Part shown: one piece after another, positions 49,605 through 62,529 of the stretch
How the letters are laid out: every line of letters begins with the position of its first letter
How positions within the stretch are numbered: the stretch's first letter is position 1
NCBI RefSeq assembly: GCF_041260155.1
Contig: NC_091931.1
Location: 13,232,361 to 13,296,360 of the forward strand
From: Ptychodera flava
Lineage: Eukaryota > Hemichordata > Enteropneusta > Ptychoderidae
Length of the DNA: 64,000 bases
Reading direction: 5' to 3'
Notes under the pieces: model-generated
Databases searched by the model: none
What the model was told of the DNA's origin: nothing
What the model saw: only the letters and a program-made list of their open reading frames with translations
Made by a program: the position numbers and the translations under genes

Positions 49605-52600
49605 CTTTCTCTTCGTCTCGGAATAAATTTGGAAGCGATATCATCATCCCTGGTGTAAATTCAATGTCCCTTTTACCATTCTTATCCAAAGGGAACACCC
49701 TTCACTCGCTGCTTTGGTATGTTTTCGGAGAAACTATCAGCGCAATAGCGGTTCGAAAGAGTCGCCGCTGCCTGTGTGACGGTGGAGGTACGGTACTCCC
49801 AACATACGGTTTACTTGACTCGCTCTGCAGGTGGTTTCATTAAACTTTCAAGGGAAGTTAGCATTAATAATTAATGGCGCTGCATATTCAAACTTCCCAA
49901 GCGATTGCTTTGCGCAATTTAGATAACACTGGAAACGAGGTCAAGCTTGGAATTTATTCAAACCCGCATTTGAAATGGCGAGTTCTATTTTAGCAGGCCT
50001 TTGAGGGTGACTTGTGTAAGAGGCGGTTGGAGTGCAACCACCAGTGCACCAGTCGTCGTATCGTCGACTTGTCCTTGGGAAGAAAAACTCTCGTTTTGAC
50101 TCTAACTTAGTAATACATTTAAATGATCAAACTGGGACAGAAAAGGACGACGTGCACAGTACATTGATAGAAGTGTTCACGTTATGAACAAACGTTCTAT
50201 CGACCTAAAATAATATATTCTGCACGATTATTACCCTTCCGTCGCTTTGGGATTTAAAGTGAGTTTAAAATGCATTAGTTTCAATTGCTGCAAAGTATTG
50301 CATTATGGGTAGGTCGATCAACGAAAAGCTGGTATGACCAATGCTATACGATTTCTATGGCGACCGACGGAGTAGAAGTAGTTTCAGGCCAAAACCACGA
50401 ACTCGCCATGAAATAACGCCCTCACCGTTCAATTCATGAACATTTCTCAGTGGGGGATGGGCGGCTGACTCCGGCATGCACCCAAGTGCAACTAACTGCA
50501 AGTTCAACGGTTTGTTTACCAAACTTTTATGTTCGAGATATGATAAACTTGACATAATTCCTAAATTATCTCTAGTCCATATAAAGCCCTTGATTGTAAA
50601 ACTGGGTAACTGAAATGCGGCCCTATCACCGAATGTTTGCGTTGGTCTGGCATATGTCAATTTTGGACGACGATAAATCTGTCACTTCGGATCGTCAAGA
50701 TATTTAACGTTCCCATGACTACTGTGATGTATATGCGGCAGCTTGAACTAATAAAGGTGACAGATAGTGGTTTCGCGACTTAACTATGGATATTTGTGAC
50801 GGATGCTTTTCTGGACAGTCAAATGAAGACCGCTGACAGTCAAATTTAGTGCGCAGCGGTCATCGATCGGCAAAACAAATAGTTCGGCGTACGCATACTA
50901 TCCTTTCATATTGCGATCACGGTCACTTGACCGATCATAGCGTTTTTCTGACAGTCATGTATAGCGCCCTTTTCTCAGAGACGTCATTGTCGTTTCCAGT
51001 GCGACCTGATTCACTATGGTAACCGTGTGGGTGTATGGCAGCTAGAGTGTTCGCCGAAACGACGCGTTCACGTCGTGACTTTTTTGTTTTCAAAAGTGGT
51101 CAACCGGGTCAGGTTTACACCATTATACATGTAAGTTGACAGATAAAAGTTAATGTCTGTCAAACTGAAGGATCCCAGAAACTTACTGGTTGTATATTTG
51201 GAAGACAGGGTTGTTTGTTGCTCCGCTTTCTCTGTGTATAAGGTGATGGTGACCGCTTTATCGCCCACGCTGTCTCGCTTCTCAGTGCTTCGCCGGCCGA
51301 AACACGGGCGACTGAGCAGTGTGAGAACCACTGGAAAATTCAAGTGAAATGAATTGACTGTCGCCGCTAGGCTCCTGGGGACAGGTTTAAGGAACATACG
51401 TTGATTTTATCAAATGTTATTCGTATCGAAATCTTGCTGTCGTGTTCGTTGCTGTCACATAGCAAAACAATAGAAAACAAACAAAATAACGAATCAAGCA
51501 GACAAAACAGATTAGAGAAATCTGCCCGATCGACAAAACTGAATATTTCATATAGAAAGGGGTGTTTTCGATGTGTAAAGATCGCCTGAAATGTCATTAC
51601 AGAACATGTGTCGACCGCGATGCATATATTTGAGAAAAAGCTTTAAAGCCACTTGATACGATAACTGGATGTTGTTTAGGTTATGCAACCAACATATTAA
51701 GCATCACTTTAAGTCGGATACTGCAGTCTCCCTGTCTTCGAATCCCCACTCAATGTCAATGTCAAGAAGAAGTATCTGCCGTATCATTGTGTAAATAAAA
51801 GTTCCAAAATATGATGAATTTCACCGAAGAAAAAAACGATATCAGTTAATATGTGCTGTTCTTTAAGGTAGTATGGGCCTCCAAAGTGAAAGACTTAAAA
51901 GTTTTGCTCAAACCTTCCTCGTCGACTCGGAAACGTTCAACATTTCTTTTTACAAAATCAAGCATATAAATCAGGGGTCACCGTACAAATTTGTTATACA
52001 AGAGAAGCAAATTACCTTAAATTTACTGACACTTTTGTGACTTTAAATTCAAAATGGCCACCGCGCGCCTTCCCTTGTCACCTCCATTTGGGGAAAAATT
52101 GATTGTCACCTCCATTGGGGAAAAATCAATTTTTATAAAAATAAGACGGTGAACATTTTACTTACTCCAAGAGATTCAAAGTAAGCGCACACAAATGGTA
52201 AATCGAAAGTCCGAATATCTGTCCTTGAGACGCATTCTACCTTAACAAATACTGTAAAAAGGGACAGAGCGAGCAGGTGTTTGATATGACTTTAGTGAGA
52301 AAATTTATATGATATGAAGTAAATTCAACTTTCTCTGTCAACTATCGGATTTACCAATAATATGGAAAAATTCTACTATTGTGGGACCCCTTCCCGTTCT
52401 TCCTCTACTGATGCAATATGTATCAAAGTCGTTACTTGTCACGTCGAGTCAAGGGCATGTCCACGAAATGAAAGAAGGGAGGGGAAGTCCTGGAGCGGTG
52501 TGTGGGTGAACGTATTTGCACTCTGGCTCGACTCGTTATTTGACTCGCGGTTGTTCTTACATGTAAAGTCATGAAAGGAAAGATCGCACGAGGGCACTCC

Positions 52601-53632
52601 GTATGATAATGACGCAATCAGGCAAGACCGAATGTAAAGTCGACTCGTACATGTACAGTGTCAGGTCATTACTATTTCAAGTTATGATGCGTTGTCCAGC
52701 TAAATATCCGGTTGTAAACGCAGTTTTTTATCAAATGTAAATTGGACTACACCCTTGTATTGGTAGGACAACGTACACGTTTTACATAAATAAAGGTAGT
52801 GAAATGTTCTGTCTAACACATGGAAATTGTCACTACAACGTCGTGTAAACGAATCCCACTCCCCTCACTCTCCCCTCCCCCCTGATGGCCATAACACGAT
52901 GAGACACAAGTACGTCTCTCCGGGAGACCAGAAAGCAATGCAGTGTTATATTTCGCACTACGGGCCAAACAGAAATAAACAGAAAACACTGGCTTACACA
53001 GAAAACCATGTCTTGTGCTCGAGTCTTTAATTCACAATTTTGAACTAGGTCGAGGGCCGTAAGCATGACGCAACACAGTAGAATGCCATGTACCTGTGTT
53101 CAACCAATTTTCATGAAACGTATTGTACGAACCCCCTCCCCCGCCCGGGGGACTCCTTTGTATTATTCATTCAGTGCAAAGGCGCAAACTCAAAGAGGAA
53201 AATGTCCGTTATCTGAGAACAGCCTGGAGGTATGTAACGACGATCTATATATTTGAATATGACGTTTTAAAAAGAAGTTTCCCTGACAACAGGCTAGGAT
53301 TTTCCCCCGGGGGAAGGGGATCAGAGGTCCTTTTTAATTGATGATTATTTCCTGATCCAACAACCATAGGGGGTTCATCATCAAGAGAAGAATATAGGTG
53401 CACCCACTCGTGGTTACAATTAACCAGATATATTTTCAGCGAACAATCCACACTAAACGTTACACTTGAGAATTTTACGAACGAGTAACTGGACTCAAAT
53501 TGCAGGGGTGGTGTGGGTTTCGAACACAAAGTTATGAGCCATTAATAATACTCCGTACAACGATAGATACATAGATACATACATAGATACATAGATACAT
53601 ACATAGATACATAGATACATAGATAGATACAC

Positions 53633-53673
<41 letters not shown>

Positions 53674-53920
53674 CATACATAGATAGATAGATACATAGAT
53701 AGATAGATAGATAGATACATACATACATACATACATACATACATACATACATACATACATACATACATACATACATACTACACATACATACATACATACA
53801 TACATACATACATACATACATACATACATACATACATACATACATACATACACACACACATACATACATACATACATACATACATACATACATACATACA
53901 TACATACATACATACATACA

Positions 53921-53952
<32 letters not shown>

Positions 53953-56760
53953 CGTTCCATCGTATGTATGCTAATGCAATCATCGACACACATTGAAAGA
54001 ATTTGAGCGATGCATTGATTCCGACCACTTTGAAAAGTTTCCCGGCTACGCAGATCATTTACGGTACAGCCCGCGGCACGAAATGACTCCGCTTATAGAG
54101 CACAGAGGAATTTCTCCTGAAGAAATTGTGATGGTGCCTGGCAATGCAGTTTCAGACCATTTGTTAGCGGAGCGGTGCATTAGCAAAATCACCGCCATTA
54201 AAGAAGTGATGTATTCGTCATTGATCCCACTATATTCCGGGTGTATCCGCCGTGCCAACGTCGTGTAGATATTGCTTACGAAAATTTCCAACAAGGATTT
54301 TCGTAATTTCAGGAAGTAGTCACGAATCTTTCTTTGGGATGATAAATAACCCTGTTCTTACTTTTCGTTTTAAGCTTACAGCTTTATCATTTTTTTTTCC
54401 CATGTTTGGCTTCATTGAGTGCGTTTAGAGTATTCAATACTACAGTGGAATTATCTTCAAGTGTGAATATCGTGTGTAAAATGACCCCCTCCTTTTCATG
54501 TAATGATCGGCCCTGAATAAGAATGCCCAGCGCTGTCAGCCGTCCTTGAATTGGAACATGCAATCACACTGTGAATTATGTTAATAATGAAAAAAACAAT
54601 TAATAGTATTAGCTCGGGAAGTATTACACGATAAATGAATTCGCCGTGTATTCCAATTACAGCCTATTACAGAGAATGGGCGACGCCGCGTTAATCGAAG
54701 AGAACGACGGGGCATGTCTTGAGCAACTTTCAAAATTACCCACGGTTCCAAATATGTAACCTACACCACGGACAGACTTGTCGGACACTTCTAAAGTCAA
54801 CTCCGCCGTGGCGACGGTCAATATTTGAGATCTCAAAAATAGCACGTCGAAGAATGTGCCAGCATTGTCTCTCAACTTAACTGCAACAGAAACTTTGGCC
54901 TGTGCCGTTGAAAGACAAATATCAATATTTTGAAAGCCATTGTTGAAGTTTCCACAGTTTCAACAAGCATACATGATGGTTAGGCTTGCAAGTATCGACG
55001 TCTTCAAAAGCTCTCTGCGTCGCAGGTCAGTGTGGTGACGGCTTGCACGAGTAGTTCGCCTCGGGCACAGCCCACTTTCAAAGAATACAAAGCTGAGGAA
55101 TGCAGCACCGAGAAAGTTAAAGGTGTCTTGATGAATGAAACGGCAATGAATGAAGATTTTTAGAGCATTGCATAAGCGTTGCGGGGATTACCTACACTGG
55201 AACAACTTAGCTATAAATAATCCTCGTAATATTACAAAAAAAATACTTTGTCAATTTTTTGATGAAAAAATCCATTTATTAAGCCTACATTTACACTGTG
55301 TTGATGGATATCGATGCATAATTTATAGACAAATCTTACGCAACAAATATTCAATGTTCTCAGCGAGACTCAGTAATGTAAATTAAAAAGTATGTCAGTG
55401 TTATTTTTTCGTATCGGATTACGAAATGAAGACAGCACAGCCGGAATTTGGCAAATCATCGCGAGCCATGTTTGCAACCAACCGTGTGCGGCTTTGTTCA
55501 CAGTGAACAGGTTTACAAAGTTCTGTTTGAACGGGTACAGTATATTCGAGCACTTGGAATCTTGTTCACGCTTTGTGTATGGCATTCACATCGTACTTAG
55601 AAACTGTCACAGAGACCCATGACAATGTTGTTGTTGCTGTTGTAGCGTTGTTGCTGTTATTTCAAATTTAAGTCGCCGTAATTGAATATGTAGTTGTACA
55701 CAGGCTTCTTAAATGTAAAACTGAAATATGTCAACTCAGTCCAATTAAATAATGGAGCGTAACAGGGAAATTACAGATTGAGACTCAAGTTATCGTATAT
55801 TTGGAGGAGATTGTAATGTGAAAATAGATCAGCTAAGCAGGAGCGTCGTGCATTCTGCTGATCGCAGCGGTTTTCTGAGTATCTGGAGTGAGTTCCTTCG
55901 GCAGGGAGTACACGTCACACCGTGTTAGAGTTTGATGTGTCGCAGCTACGTGTCAGCGTCGAGAGTCGTTGTCATCGGGTATACGATTCAAGTACTCGGG
56001 CCGATTAAAAACAAAATTATGGGGATAAAATTTCCCATTTTGAACGGCGGAGGTGCCATCCGCAGCGTCTAGGTTATCAAGTAGAATGCCCCCTACACGG
56101 GTTTCTGCAGTCTCGTGACGTCATCCGAAGTGAAATGAGAACGGGGAATCGTTATTCATGTACCGATATAAACTCACCCCGCGAAGCGAGAGCGTGACAT
56201 TCCACAAAGATGCCATTCAGCTTTATAAGCCGTCCGGGAGAGTATGGGTAATTTACAAACACGCATTAACCGACGTTTTGATGGATGTGTGAGCGGGACC
56301 ATCAACTAAACGTATCCTGCCCCTTCAGAACGTCGCGTTGATAACAACCGAAATGAAAGAGCTAGTGTTTCGAGATCCCTCGTATAGACTTTAACGACCG
56401 ACGTGAGGTCTGGTTTTGAATCATGAGCAGAGCGAGGGCTTTTTTTTTGCTTGGAGGGTGCTGTATTATCATGTTGATGACGTCATAGTAAACATATAAA
56501 TCGACGACATGAAGCTCCGACCAACTACGGTACTCCCAGCCTGTTTCTGAGCACCAGTAATAAAGTTTTCGTCATATGAACACATTCCAAAGAGTCAGCA
56601 TAAATAATGTTTTCCGACAGCCAGTGGATGGAATAATTTCTGCTTTGCTTCAATTTAATGAAAACTTACCTTCTTCCAGTTTTGCCTGTCCACCTTCCTG
56701 CCACCACCTTCGGAAACGAGCGTGAAATGCTCCAGAGTCTGGATTCGTCTTGCTCGTCAT
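49605..56760 (-). CDS. Three coding exons of an unrecognised gene, possibly the 5' end of the CNBD2-like gene
   Basis: Minus-strand exons: 56760-56670 (ATG, encoding MTSKTNPDSGAFHARFRRWW and on to KLEE), 51330-51187 (including RDSVGDKAVTITLYTEKAEQ) and 49649-49605 (ISLPNLFRDEEK). Donors are GTAAG, GTAAGT and GTATG; acceptors are preceded by TTTTCCAG and TTACACCAG. All junctions are phase 1 and the frame stays open for 93 codons. The last exon ends in phase 1, which also fits a possible acceptor at 41971 that would read GEYK into the CNBD2-like Met1. Either these are upstream exons of that gene, making it about 31 kb with 23 exons, or the start of a separate gene whose 3' end I cannot find. 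The third exon is short and the least certain. I recognise no domain. Confidence 0.45.
51863..52245 (+). mobile_element. TTAA-flanked short DNA element, copy 2 (best preserved)
   Basis: Both ends are visible: TTAAGGTAGTATG on the left and CATTCTACCTTAA on the right, an inverted repeat with one mismatch that includes a TTAA at each end. The 383-base interior matches copy 1 (19908-20262). It contains its own short tandem duplication near 52077-52135 (TGTCACCTCCATT and GGGGAAAAAT twice). No coding capacity is seen. Confidence 0.75.
52260..53540. other. Noncoding or unrecognised DNA
   Basis: Only short overlapping ORFs are seen. Two CCCGGGGG-type C/G-rich patches lie near 53135-53150 and 53300-53320. 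No family resemblance is seen. Confidence 0.35.
53555..53950. repeat. Compound (GATA)n and (CATA)n microsatellite of about 400 bases
   Basis: Mixed GATA/CATA units from 53555 pass into nearly pure CATA units from about 53716 to 53950, with short CACA interruptions. This is the longest simple repeat in the window. The long YVCM-repeat and YLSI-repeat ORFs across it (up to 187 codons) are artefacts. Confidence 0.95.
53960..56660. other. Noncoding or unrecognised DNA
   Basis: A 91-codon plus ORF at 53993-54268 (HFEKFPGYADHLRYSP near its start) has fairly even codon content but no recognisable family or splice context. Other ORFs are short. If the three-exon gene is real, this is its first intron. 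Confidence 0.35.
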
Positions 56761-56821
56761 ACTCGCAAAAAACGATAGAAACTACAGCCAAGAACACCCG
56801 TCAGTAGGGTCTATCGTTGAC

Positions 56822-56823
<2 letters not shown>

Positions 56824-56867
<44 letters not shown>
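56824..56867. repeat. (GA)n microsatellite
   Basis: About 44 bases of GA lie just upstream of the ATG at 56760 of the three-exon minus-strand gene, so the transcript or promoter strand carries a CT run there. Confidence 0.95.
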
Positions 56868-56869
<2 letters not shown>

Positions 56870-58790
56870 AATACTAACGTGCGGTAAATTGAACAGTGCA
56901 AAGATAACCTAACCTGTAGTCCTGTCACGAAACGTTTTGTCGTACGACTATTAAAGTCGAGCTTCACTATAGACGTAAATATTTGGTACAAGGTGTATCA
57001 TGAGTGAGAGAAAGTATTCTAACACACCGGTAAAGGAATATCATCTCGACCGTTTCGGTCATTTCGACCGTGCACTCAGGGGGCTATCGAACATGATATC
57101 GCAGGTAAGGCCGAACAACGTGACGGCGCCATGGGATCTGCTCCCCGTCCACTAGAAAATCAACCTGTCGCCTTTGAGTAAATCACACGGTTCATCACAC
57201 TGCACTCATCGGCTCTCTTCCCTTAATTCACACATTAAATGAAGCCGTTGCCGTGTCCAAGGAAACGCGACGCGAAAGATCCCCCGGTTGTAAGATATTA
57301 CTCACCGCAGGCATTCAAAATTAGAGGTGCGTTACTTCACGCCAGATTTCACCGTTATGCACACAAGTTTGCTTTTCTGACATTGCCCGCACCCATGTTT
57401 ACTCAAATACAAAAAAAAGTTACGCCGACGATGTCCAATTCTGTGTTGGGGCAAACAATAGCAACGAAGAGGACACGCAAAAATGTTTGCAGTGTGCGTC
57501 TATCGCAACAATCGCTTCTTGTTGCGAACATCGGCTGTCACAACACAGACAGAACGTCATCAGCGAGCTGTATTCTTAGAAATATCGTTGAAAAATTGGC
57601 AGTCTCTTGATCGACCACATCGGCTGAGTCCGCACCGTGTTTTATTGATTATAAGCTTATTGGCGTGCTTGTCTCGAGTGTCGGGTAGCAATTATCGGGT
57701 ACACATGTCTAACAACCGCCCTTGACACTTGGCGAGCGTTGCGTTGATCTAGGCGTCACTCATCATGCCAGGTCGCGACGCAACCGAGCTGAATCATGAA
57801 TAGCGCGGCAGTCGCCGACGTGCCTAGAAACAGAAAAACAATTAAAAGCTGAAGACAAGAGATAATCTTGTCGTGAATATAACATTGGCGGCTCAGAAAA
57901 CTACTTCAACACTGTGAATTCTACAGAACAAGGTAACTTACCGGTTTCCTAGACTTGCTTCCCTTGGGAGTAACATACAGTCCGAATTAGTTGCCGTCGT
58001 AATGTTACAAGCCGAGTGTTAAATATTAGGGAACTCAGAGACCCAACTTTCACGGGGAGTGTTCACCGCTATTTCACGATGCTGCCCCGAGGTCAGCGAC
58101 TATCGACCTCGATGGATCTGTCTTCCAACTTCTACCTTTCCCGCGGGGTAACAATGCTATGATGCACTTGCATACAACCGCATACAGAACTGCGAACAAA
58201 AGCGTTCAGCTGCCTCACCGGGACCTTTACTTGTCAGAGAACACCAAATGCCCCCTTACTGTGCAAGGTCAGAGGTCGCTCATAACCGCTCAAGTTTCAA
58301 TGGCTCTCGTCAAATCGGATGTCTTTTGCCATGCCAACCGATACCACGCCGAGAAATTCCGACCCCGCTCGCGGGCGATCACGATACGGTGTGGTTTCGA
58401 GTTTTGCCAACAACCGTGAATCCATACCCGGACAAAGGTAACCGAAAAGGAAAAGAATAGGGGTTTCAGTGTCACAATAAATACAAGTGTCATCCCACGA
58501 ACACACTAATTATACTGGAAATATGTTGTGCGAGGCCAATTAAGAATAACAATAGCCCTGGTCGTCATGGAAACTGCAGGACACAATGATTTCCTGCAGC
58601 GAGTGCTTTGGTTGGATGACAATAGTTGCCGATCAAGCAGTGATAATTCACTCTTTCATTATCTCACTACTTACTCACTCCAGCGCTCAAGAACAAACTC
58701 TCTTTTCGGATTTCTACTTTTGTTGCGCTCCAAGCGCAAAAATAAACCGGTGATGTGTCACCGAGAATTACATGTATGTCAGGTCCGGGC
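56870..58790. other. Region upstream of the 56.7 kb ATG, nothing certain
   Basis: The promoter of the three-exon gene may lie in the first few hundred bases, but no clear motif is seen. ORFs at 57239-57725 and 58159-58506 overlap in several frames and are unrecognised. Confidence 0.35.
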
Positions 58791-58799
58791 CTTGTTCAG

Positions 58800-58993
58800 T
58801 TGTCGACGAGACATGGCTTGCTGTGGACGTGCTTCGCATAGGCTTGGTGCGGACCAGACTACCTCTCTCGACACCAAAACCCGGATCCGTGCACGTGCTG
58901 TCAATAAATGTCGGCGATATCATCGCCGGGGAGGTGTACGGGAGAGACGCGGTCGATAAAACGATGTACAATGTACAGGTTTTGTCAGATTAG
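58800..58993 (+). CDS. Possible terminal exon of an unrecognised gene
   Basis: After a possible acceptor (CCTTGTTCAG) an open frame of 64 codons ends at a TAG, with balanced, GC-richer codons than its surroundings (includes VDETWLAVDVLRIGLV and INVGDIIAGEVYGRDAVDK). No upstream exon on the plus strand was found. Two other frames are open over the same stretch, so this may be chance. No family is recognised. Confidence 0.2.
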
Positions 58994-58999
58994 GTGAAA

Positions 59000-59457
59000 T
59001 GTTATCTTGACCCGAAATGACCCCTTGCTGTAGGAGTCGGTAATTCATCATTGTGACAAGTTTACAGTTGCCGAGGATCGTGTCTTATGGCTGCAAGAGA
59101 GCACAGATAAAGCTATTATGAGATTTTATAATTTTGCTATATTTTATTCCATTGCCTCCCCCGCGATGCATCGCGGAAATATGAGAATGGTTTGATTGTC
59201 AATTTTTAATAGATTCGTCATTTTGGAGGCTAGAATATATCTTCTTATTAGACTGAGCTATGATTGCACGAAATATGATCAGACTTCTCGCAACACCTTC
59301 TTTTAAATCTACCGTGGTCGAGGAAGCATGACGCAGCGAAGAAACTATTTCTCCGTCCTCGGCGATACCAGATACGTAGTTGATTGACCTTGGCCCAAGA
59401 TACTAACTTGACAACTACTTTGAAGAAATAGAAACAAGAACGACATCATTCAGATTC

Positions 59458-59492
<35 letters not shown>

Positions 59493-62100
59493 CTTAAAAT
59501 GAGCAAACACTTTTTTAAATTACCTATTTGCAATAGTAACCATCCTTTTCTAGGGTTACGTGTATTTGATGACATGTTTAGCGACAAGGCAAGTGCTATT
59601 AATTGAAAAAAAAAATTGAACAGAGAAAAGCATTCACTTGTGGCTGTGTAAATTATGTAAAGACAGTTCATTGTCAGCACAACAGTATGAACCGTACGAT
59701 TTAGTTATGATCACCCTTTCGTGGTACTCAAACAACTGCGAACCTGTCAAGCCTGTGGCGTTCCGCTACTGTGTATTTCTGTGTTTAAGACTACTCACTC
59801 ACTCACCCACTCACTCACTCTAAATGATCGACAAAATCTCAGATCCTCATAAGAAACCGTGAACTCAGTCAGTCATCTCGATGTACATCAATATGGCGAG
59901 AAAAGTACGGCAGGCTAGCTCAGAACATAATATATGTCAGAAACTCATGAAAGCAAATCTATGCTGGGTGACCTGTGGCTTTTATAGCTGATTCATACCA
60001 AGGAAAGGGCATAAAAGTTGTATTAAGCATACACGCACGGTCCGGTACAGGTCACGACGGTTGTCAGATCTGTCGCTAAGTTACGCAGTCTTTCTCGCAA
60101 ACTCGCAACTGATTATACAGCGTCCAGTGTTAGTTGTCTGGATCGGACACGTCTACACGTTAATAATTTGCTTCATATAAGCATCAATAAATTACAGGTT
60201 TGTAAATTATCTCCAAATTGGTAGTTGAGACTGGCTCTCAGTATGTTCAAAACAAGTTTGAACATTAGGTACTCGTTTAATTGACTTCTTCGGTTGCTTG
60301 AAACTCGTGAGAATGGAAAGCGGGCCCACTTCTCCTTTCATATGTTACCATAATGCTTTCTTGAAGAAACCAATTTCTAAGATTTGTGTTGGAGAAAGCT
60401 TAAAACTGGTTACTGTATATTAGTTATTGTAATATAGGCCTATATTGAGAACGATATAATTCCGTCTTTTGATGACGTCATCTTAAAGTTCCATTAGCTG
60501 TATCTTCTGGCGATTTTTCCGTTAGTTTTGATTGAAATGATCACTGGCTCATGTTGAATAGCATGTCAAATAACAGCGAATCGCATATTATTCGGAAACG
60601 TTACGTGCCCTACAACTAAATAACATGTGATTTTACAACGAAAATTTCAATTTTTGTCCGGACAGAAATACAAACTCTGTTGACACGCGGATTGCAACGT
60701 AGGCATTCTTCTGCACCTGTGCGAGCCATTTACAGCAATTTCAAAATAAATATTCATTACTTATGCCCGGTACTTACGTCGTAGTCCATTGTCCGAGCAC
60801 GTTGCGTAGCCAGATGTCTGGCAATCCACGACGCAATGTTGTTTTGATCCCGCAATAAGCGTGAACTTGTACATGCCAGACGTCAACAAACGAGCTCGGA
60901 AGGGCAACACGTTTGAACAAAAATTAGCAGTTTTATGTGGCTATAACATCACTAATCATGTTTGTTTCTTCGTAAAACAACATTTTGCAACAAATATGAG
61001 CCTCCAACATAGAATTTTCCGAGGTAAAAAATGGTCAAAAGTTACAAATAATGGCCCTTTAAGTGAATTTTATTGATGTCAATATACCACTGGCAGCGGT
61101 GTCACCGAAAACAATGAGAAACAAATTCGTTTACGGGCGTGTGTTCAGAGCACCCCCGGGTTTATGATATTCCTTTTCAAGAAAGCATCTCCCTTTATTG
61201 TATTTTGTTCCTATTCTTGTTTAAAGCCAAAAGGCAATACCTCAGCTCTTCGCGTGTTCACATGATGTTATGCGAAAATCTTTCGGATTCTGCAAGGCTC
61301 GTCAAATTTTTCATCTTGATCAAACCACGTATTTTGGATTTACATCCTAAAGACTATGTAAATGTAACAAACTTTCCACTCCCTGCGCTTCCGGACCTTC
61401 GAGGACTGAGCTGAACGTAACAAAAACTTCCCTCAACATCTGTCTGTTTCTTTTGTGTTCAGCCCTACATACGACAGTAGCCATCGGTCGTGTCCAATAT
61501 ATGTCAACTTTCAATAAAAAAGAAGTATACGCGTATCATGATGTCTCAGTCTATCTTTTGTCCTCTTTGAAGTTATCACAATGCAAACAATTCCGGTAAT
61601 GTTATTAAAACCATGCAGGTGGTTCGTTGTTTGTCATCTTATTCACCAGATGAAGTATTTCGTTGCATTGCATGCCGGGAAAATTCACGATCCCTACCGT
61701 CGCATCCGAGTCCATCGAGACTTGTAGTGCTGTCGAGATCAACGGCTGGCGATTGGATAACTTTGATAACGGTCCCTGGGCCCTCAGGCGGGACCATGCT
61801 TTGTTTTACTGAGGGCAAACAATTGGAAAAAAGTAATACAGACAAATAGGTAGACAGACAGAAAAGCGGACAAACTGTGAGTGAACCCAAGAGGTCGGGC
61901 TTTTGATGTGAATTTTCAAACTGAATTCCCAATATTTAGTTCGACATCTGTGTATTATACCAGTGTGTTACTGGCGAAAATACGGCTATCTGATTGGTCG
62001 AGATGTGAAATAAAGAGTGCTATATTCGCGATATTGCACAGTTTGAACACGCGCGAGGTCTTTGTAAGAGAAAATCCATTTTTATAACGTTTAATGCAAG
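59000..62100. other. Noncoding or unrecognised DNA
   Basis: It holds a (CAT)n run (59459-59491) and a short CACT run (59795-59821). Unrecognised ORFs lie at 60861-61076 and 61139-61414. No gene or RNA is supported. Confidence 0.4.
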
Positions 62101-62104
62101 AATT

Positions 62105-62464
62105 TCAATATACTATTATAATAGCAATAAAGCACACCAGTAACAGCAGGTATACTACCACGGTCTTGATCGATTCAGTCCATATATGCATTTGCTGTCG
62201 CTGGTGCGTGTTCGTGAGCTGGTGAAAACCTTGTGGTATAACCGTCGCCGGGGAAGGTTTATTACCTCTCGTTATCATCTTCTGGGTCTGCAAGTACAAT
62301 CCCTGAGCTAAATCTGTAGACTCGAACCAAATCTGGAGGAAGGAGCAGTTGATGCAGAAGTGATGCAGCATATGTTGAGCAAGCTTTAAAGCGTTGGGAA
62401 CTTACGGAAGAAATGTGTACAATTATGCACGGGACTGAAACATTAAAGAAGCGGTGTTTCTCCA
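62105..62464 (-). CDS. 3' terminal exons of an unrecognised gene ending in a membrane anchor
   Basis: Two minus-strand exons: 62464-62406 (EKHRFFNVSVPCIIVHISS) and 62287-62105, separated by a 118-base intron with a GTAAGTTCCC donor and TACTTGCAG acceptor. They join in phase 0 and end at TGA. The second exon encodes a polar stretch of about 40 residues, then TVVVYLLLLVCFIAIIIVY immediately before the stop: one hydrophobic segment of about 19 residues with no tail, as in C-terminally anchored membrane proteins. Upstream exons would lie above 62464; none was identified. I do not recognise the family. The transmembrane segment is clear if the frame is real; the gene itself is uncertain. Confidence 0.35.
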
Positions 62465-62529
62465 CTGAATGATGTCGGTCCCTGGGTGGAGCACTGGATG
62501 TTCCAAGACAAACGATGGTCACGGTGCAT

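Noticed and set aside
53495-54058. Long ORFs of YVCM and YLSI repeats
   Set aside because: Translations of a tetranucleotide microsatellite, not proteins.
53993-54268. 91-codon plus-strand ORF after the long microsatellite
   Set aside because: The opposite strand is open over most of the same bases, and no family or splice signals support it.
54657-54875. 72-codon minus ORF and a plus-strand frame starting MGDAALIEENDGACLEQL
   Set aside because: Both are short, overlap on opposite strands and have no supporting exons.
59459-59491. (CAT)n run considered as a CRISPR-like or coding repeat
   Set aside because: Simple trinucleotide repeat with no spacers and no open gene around it.
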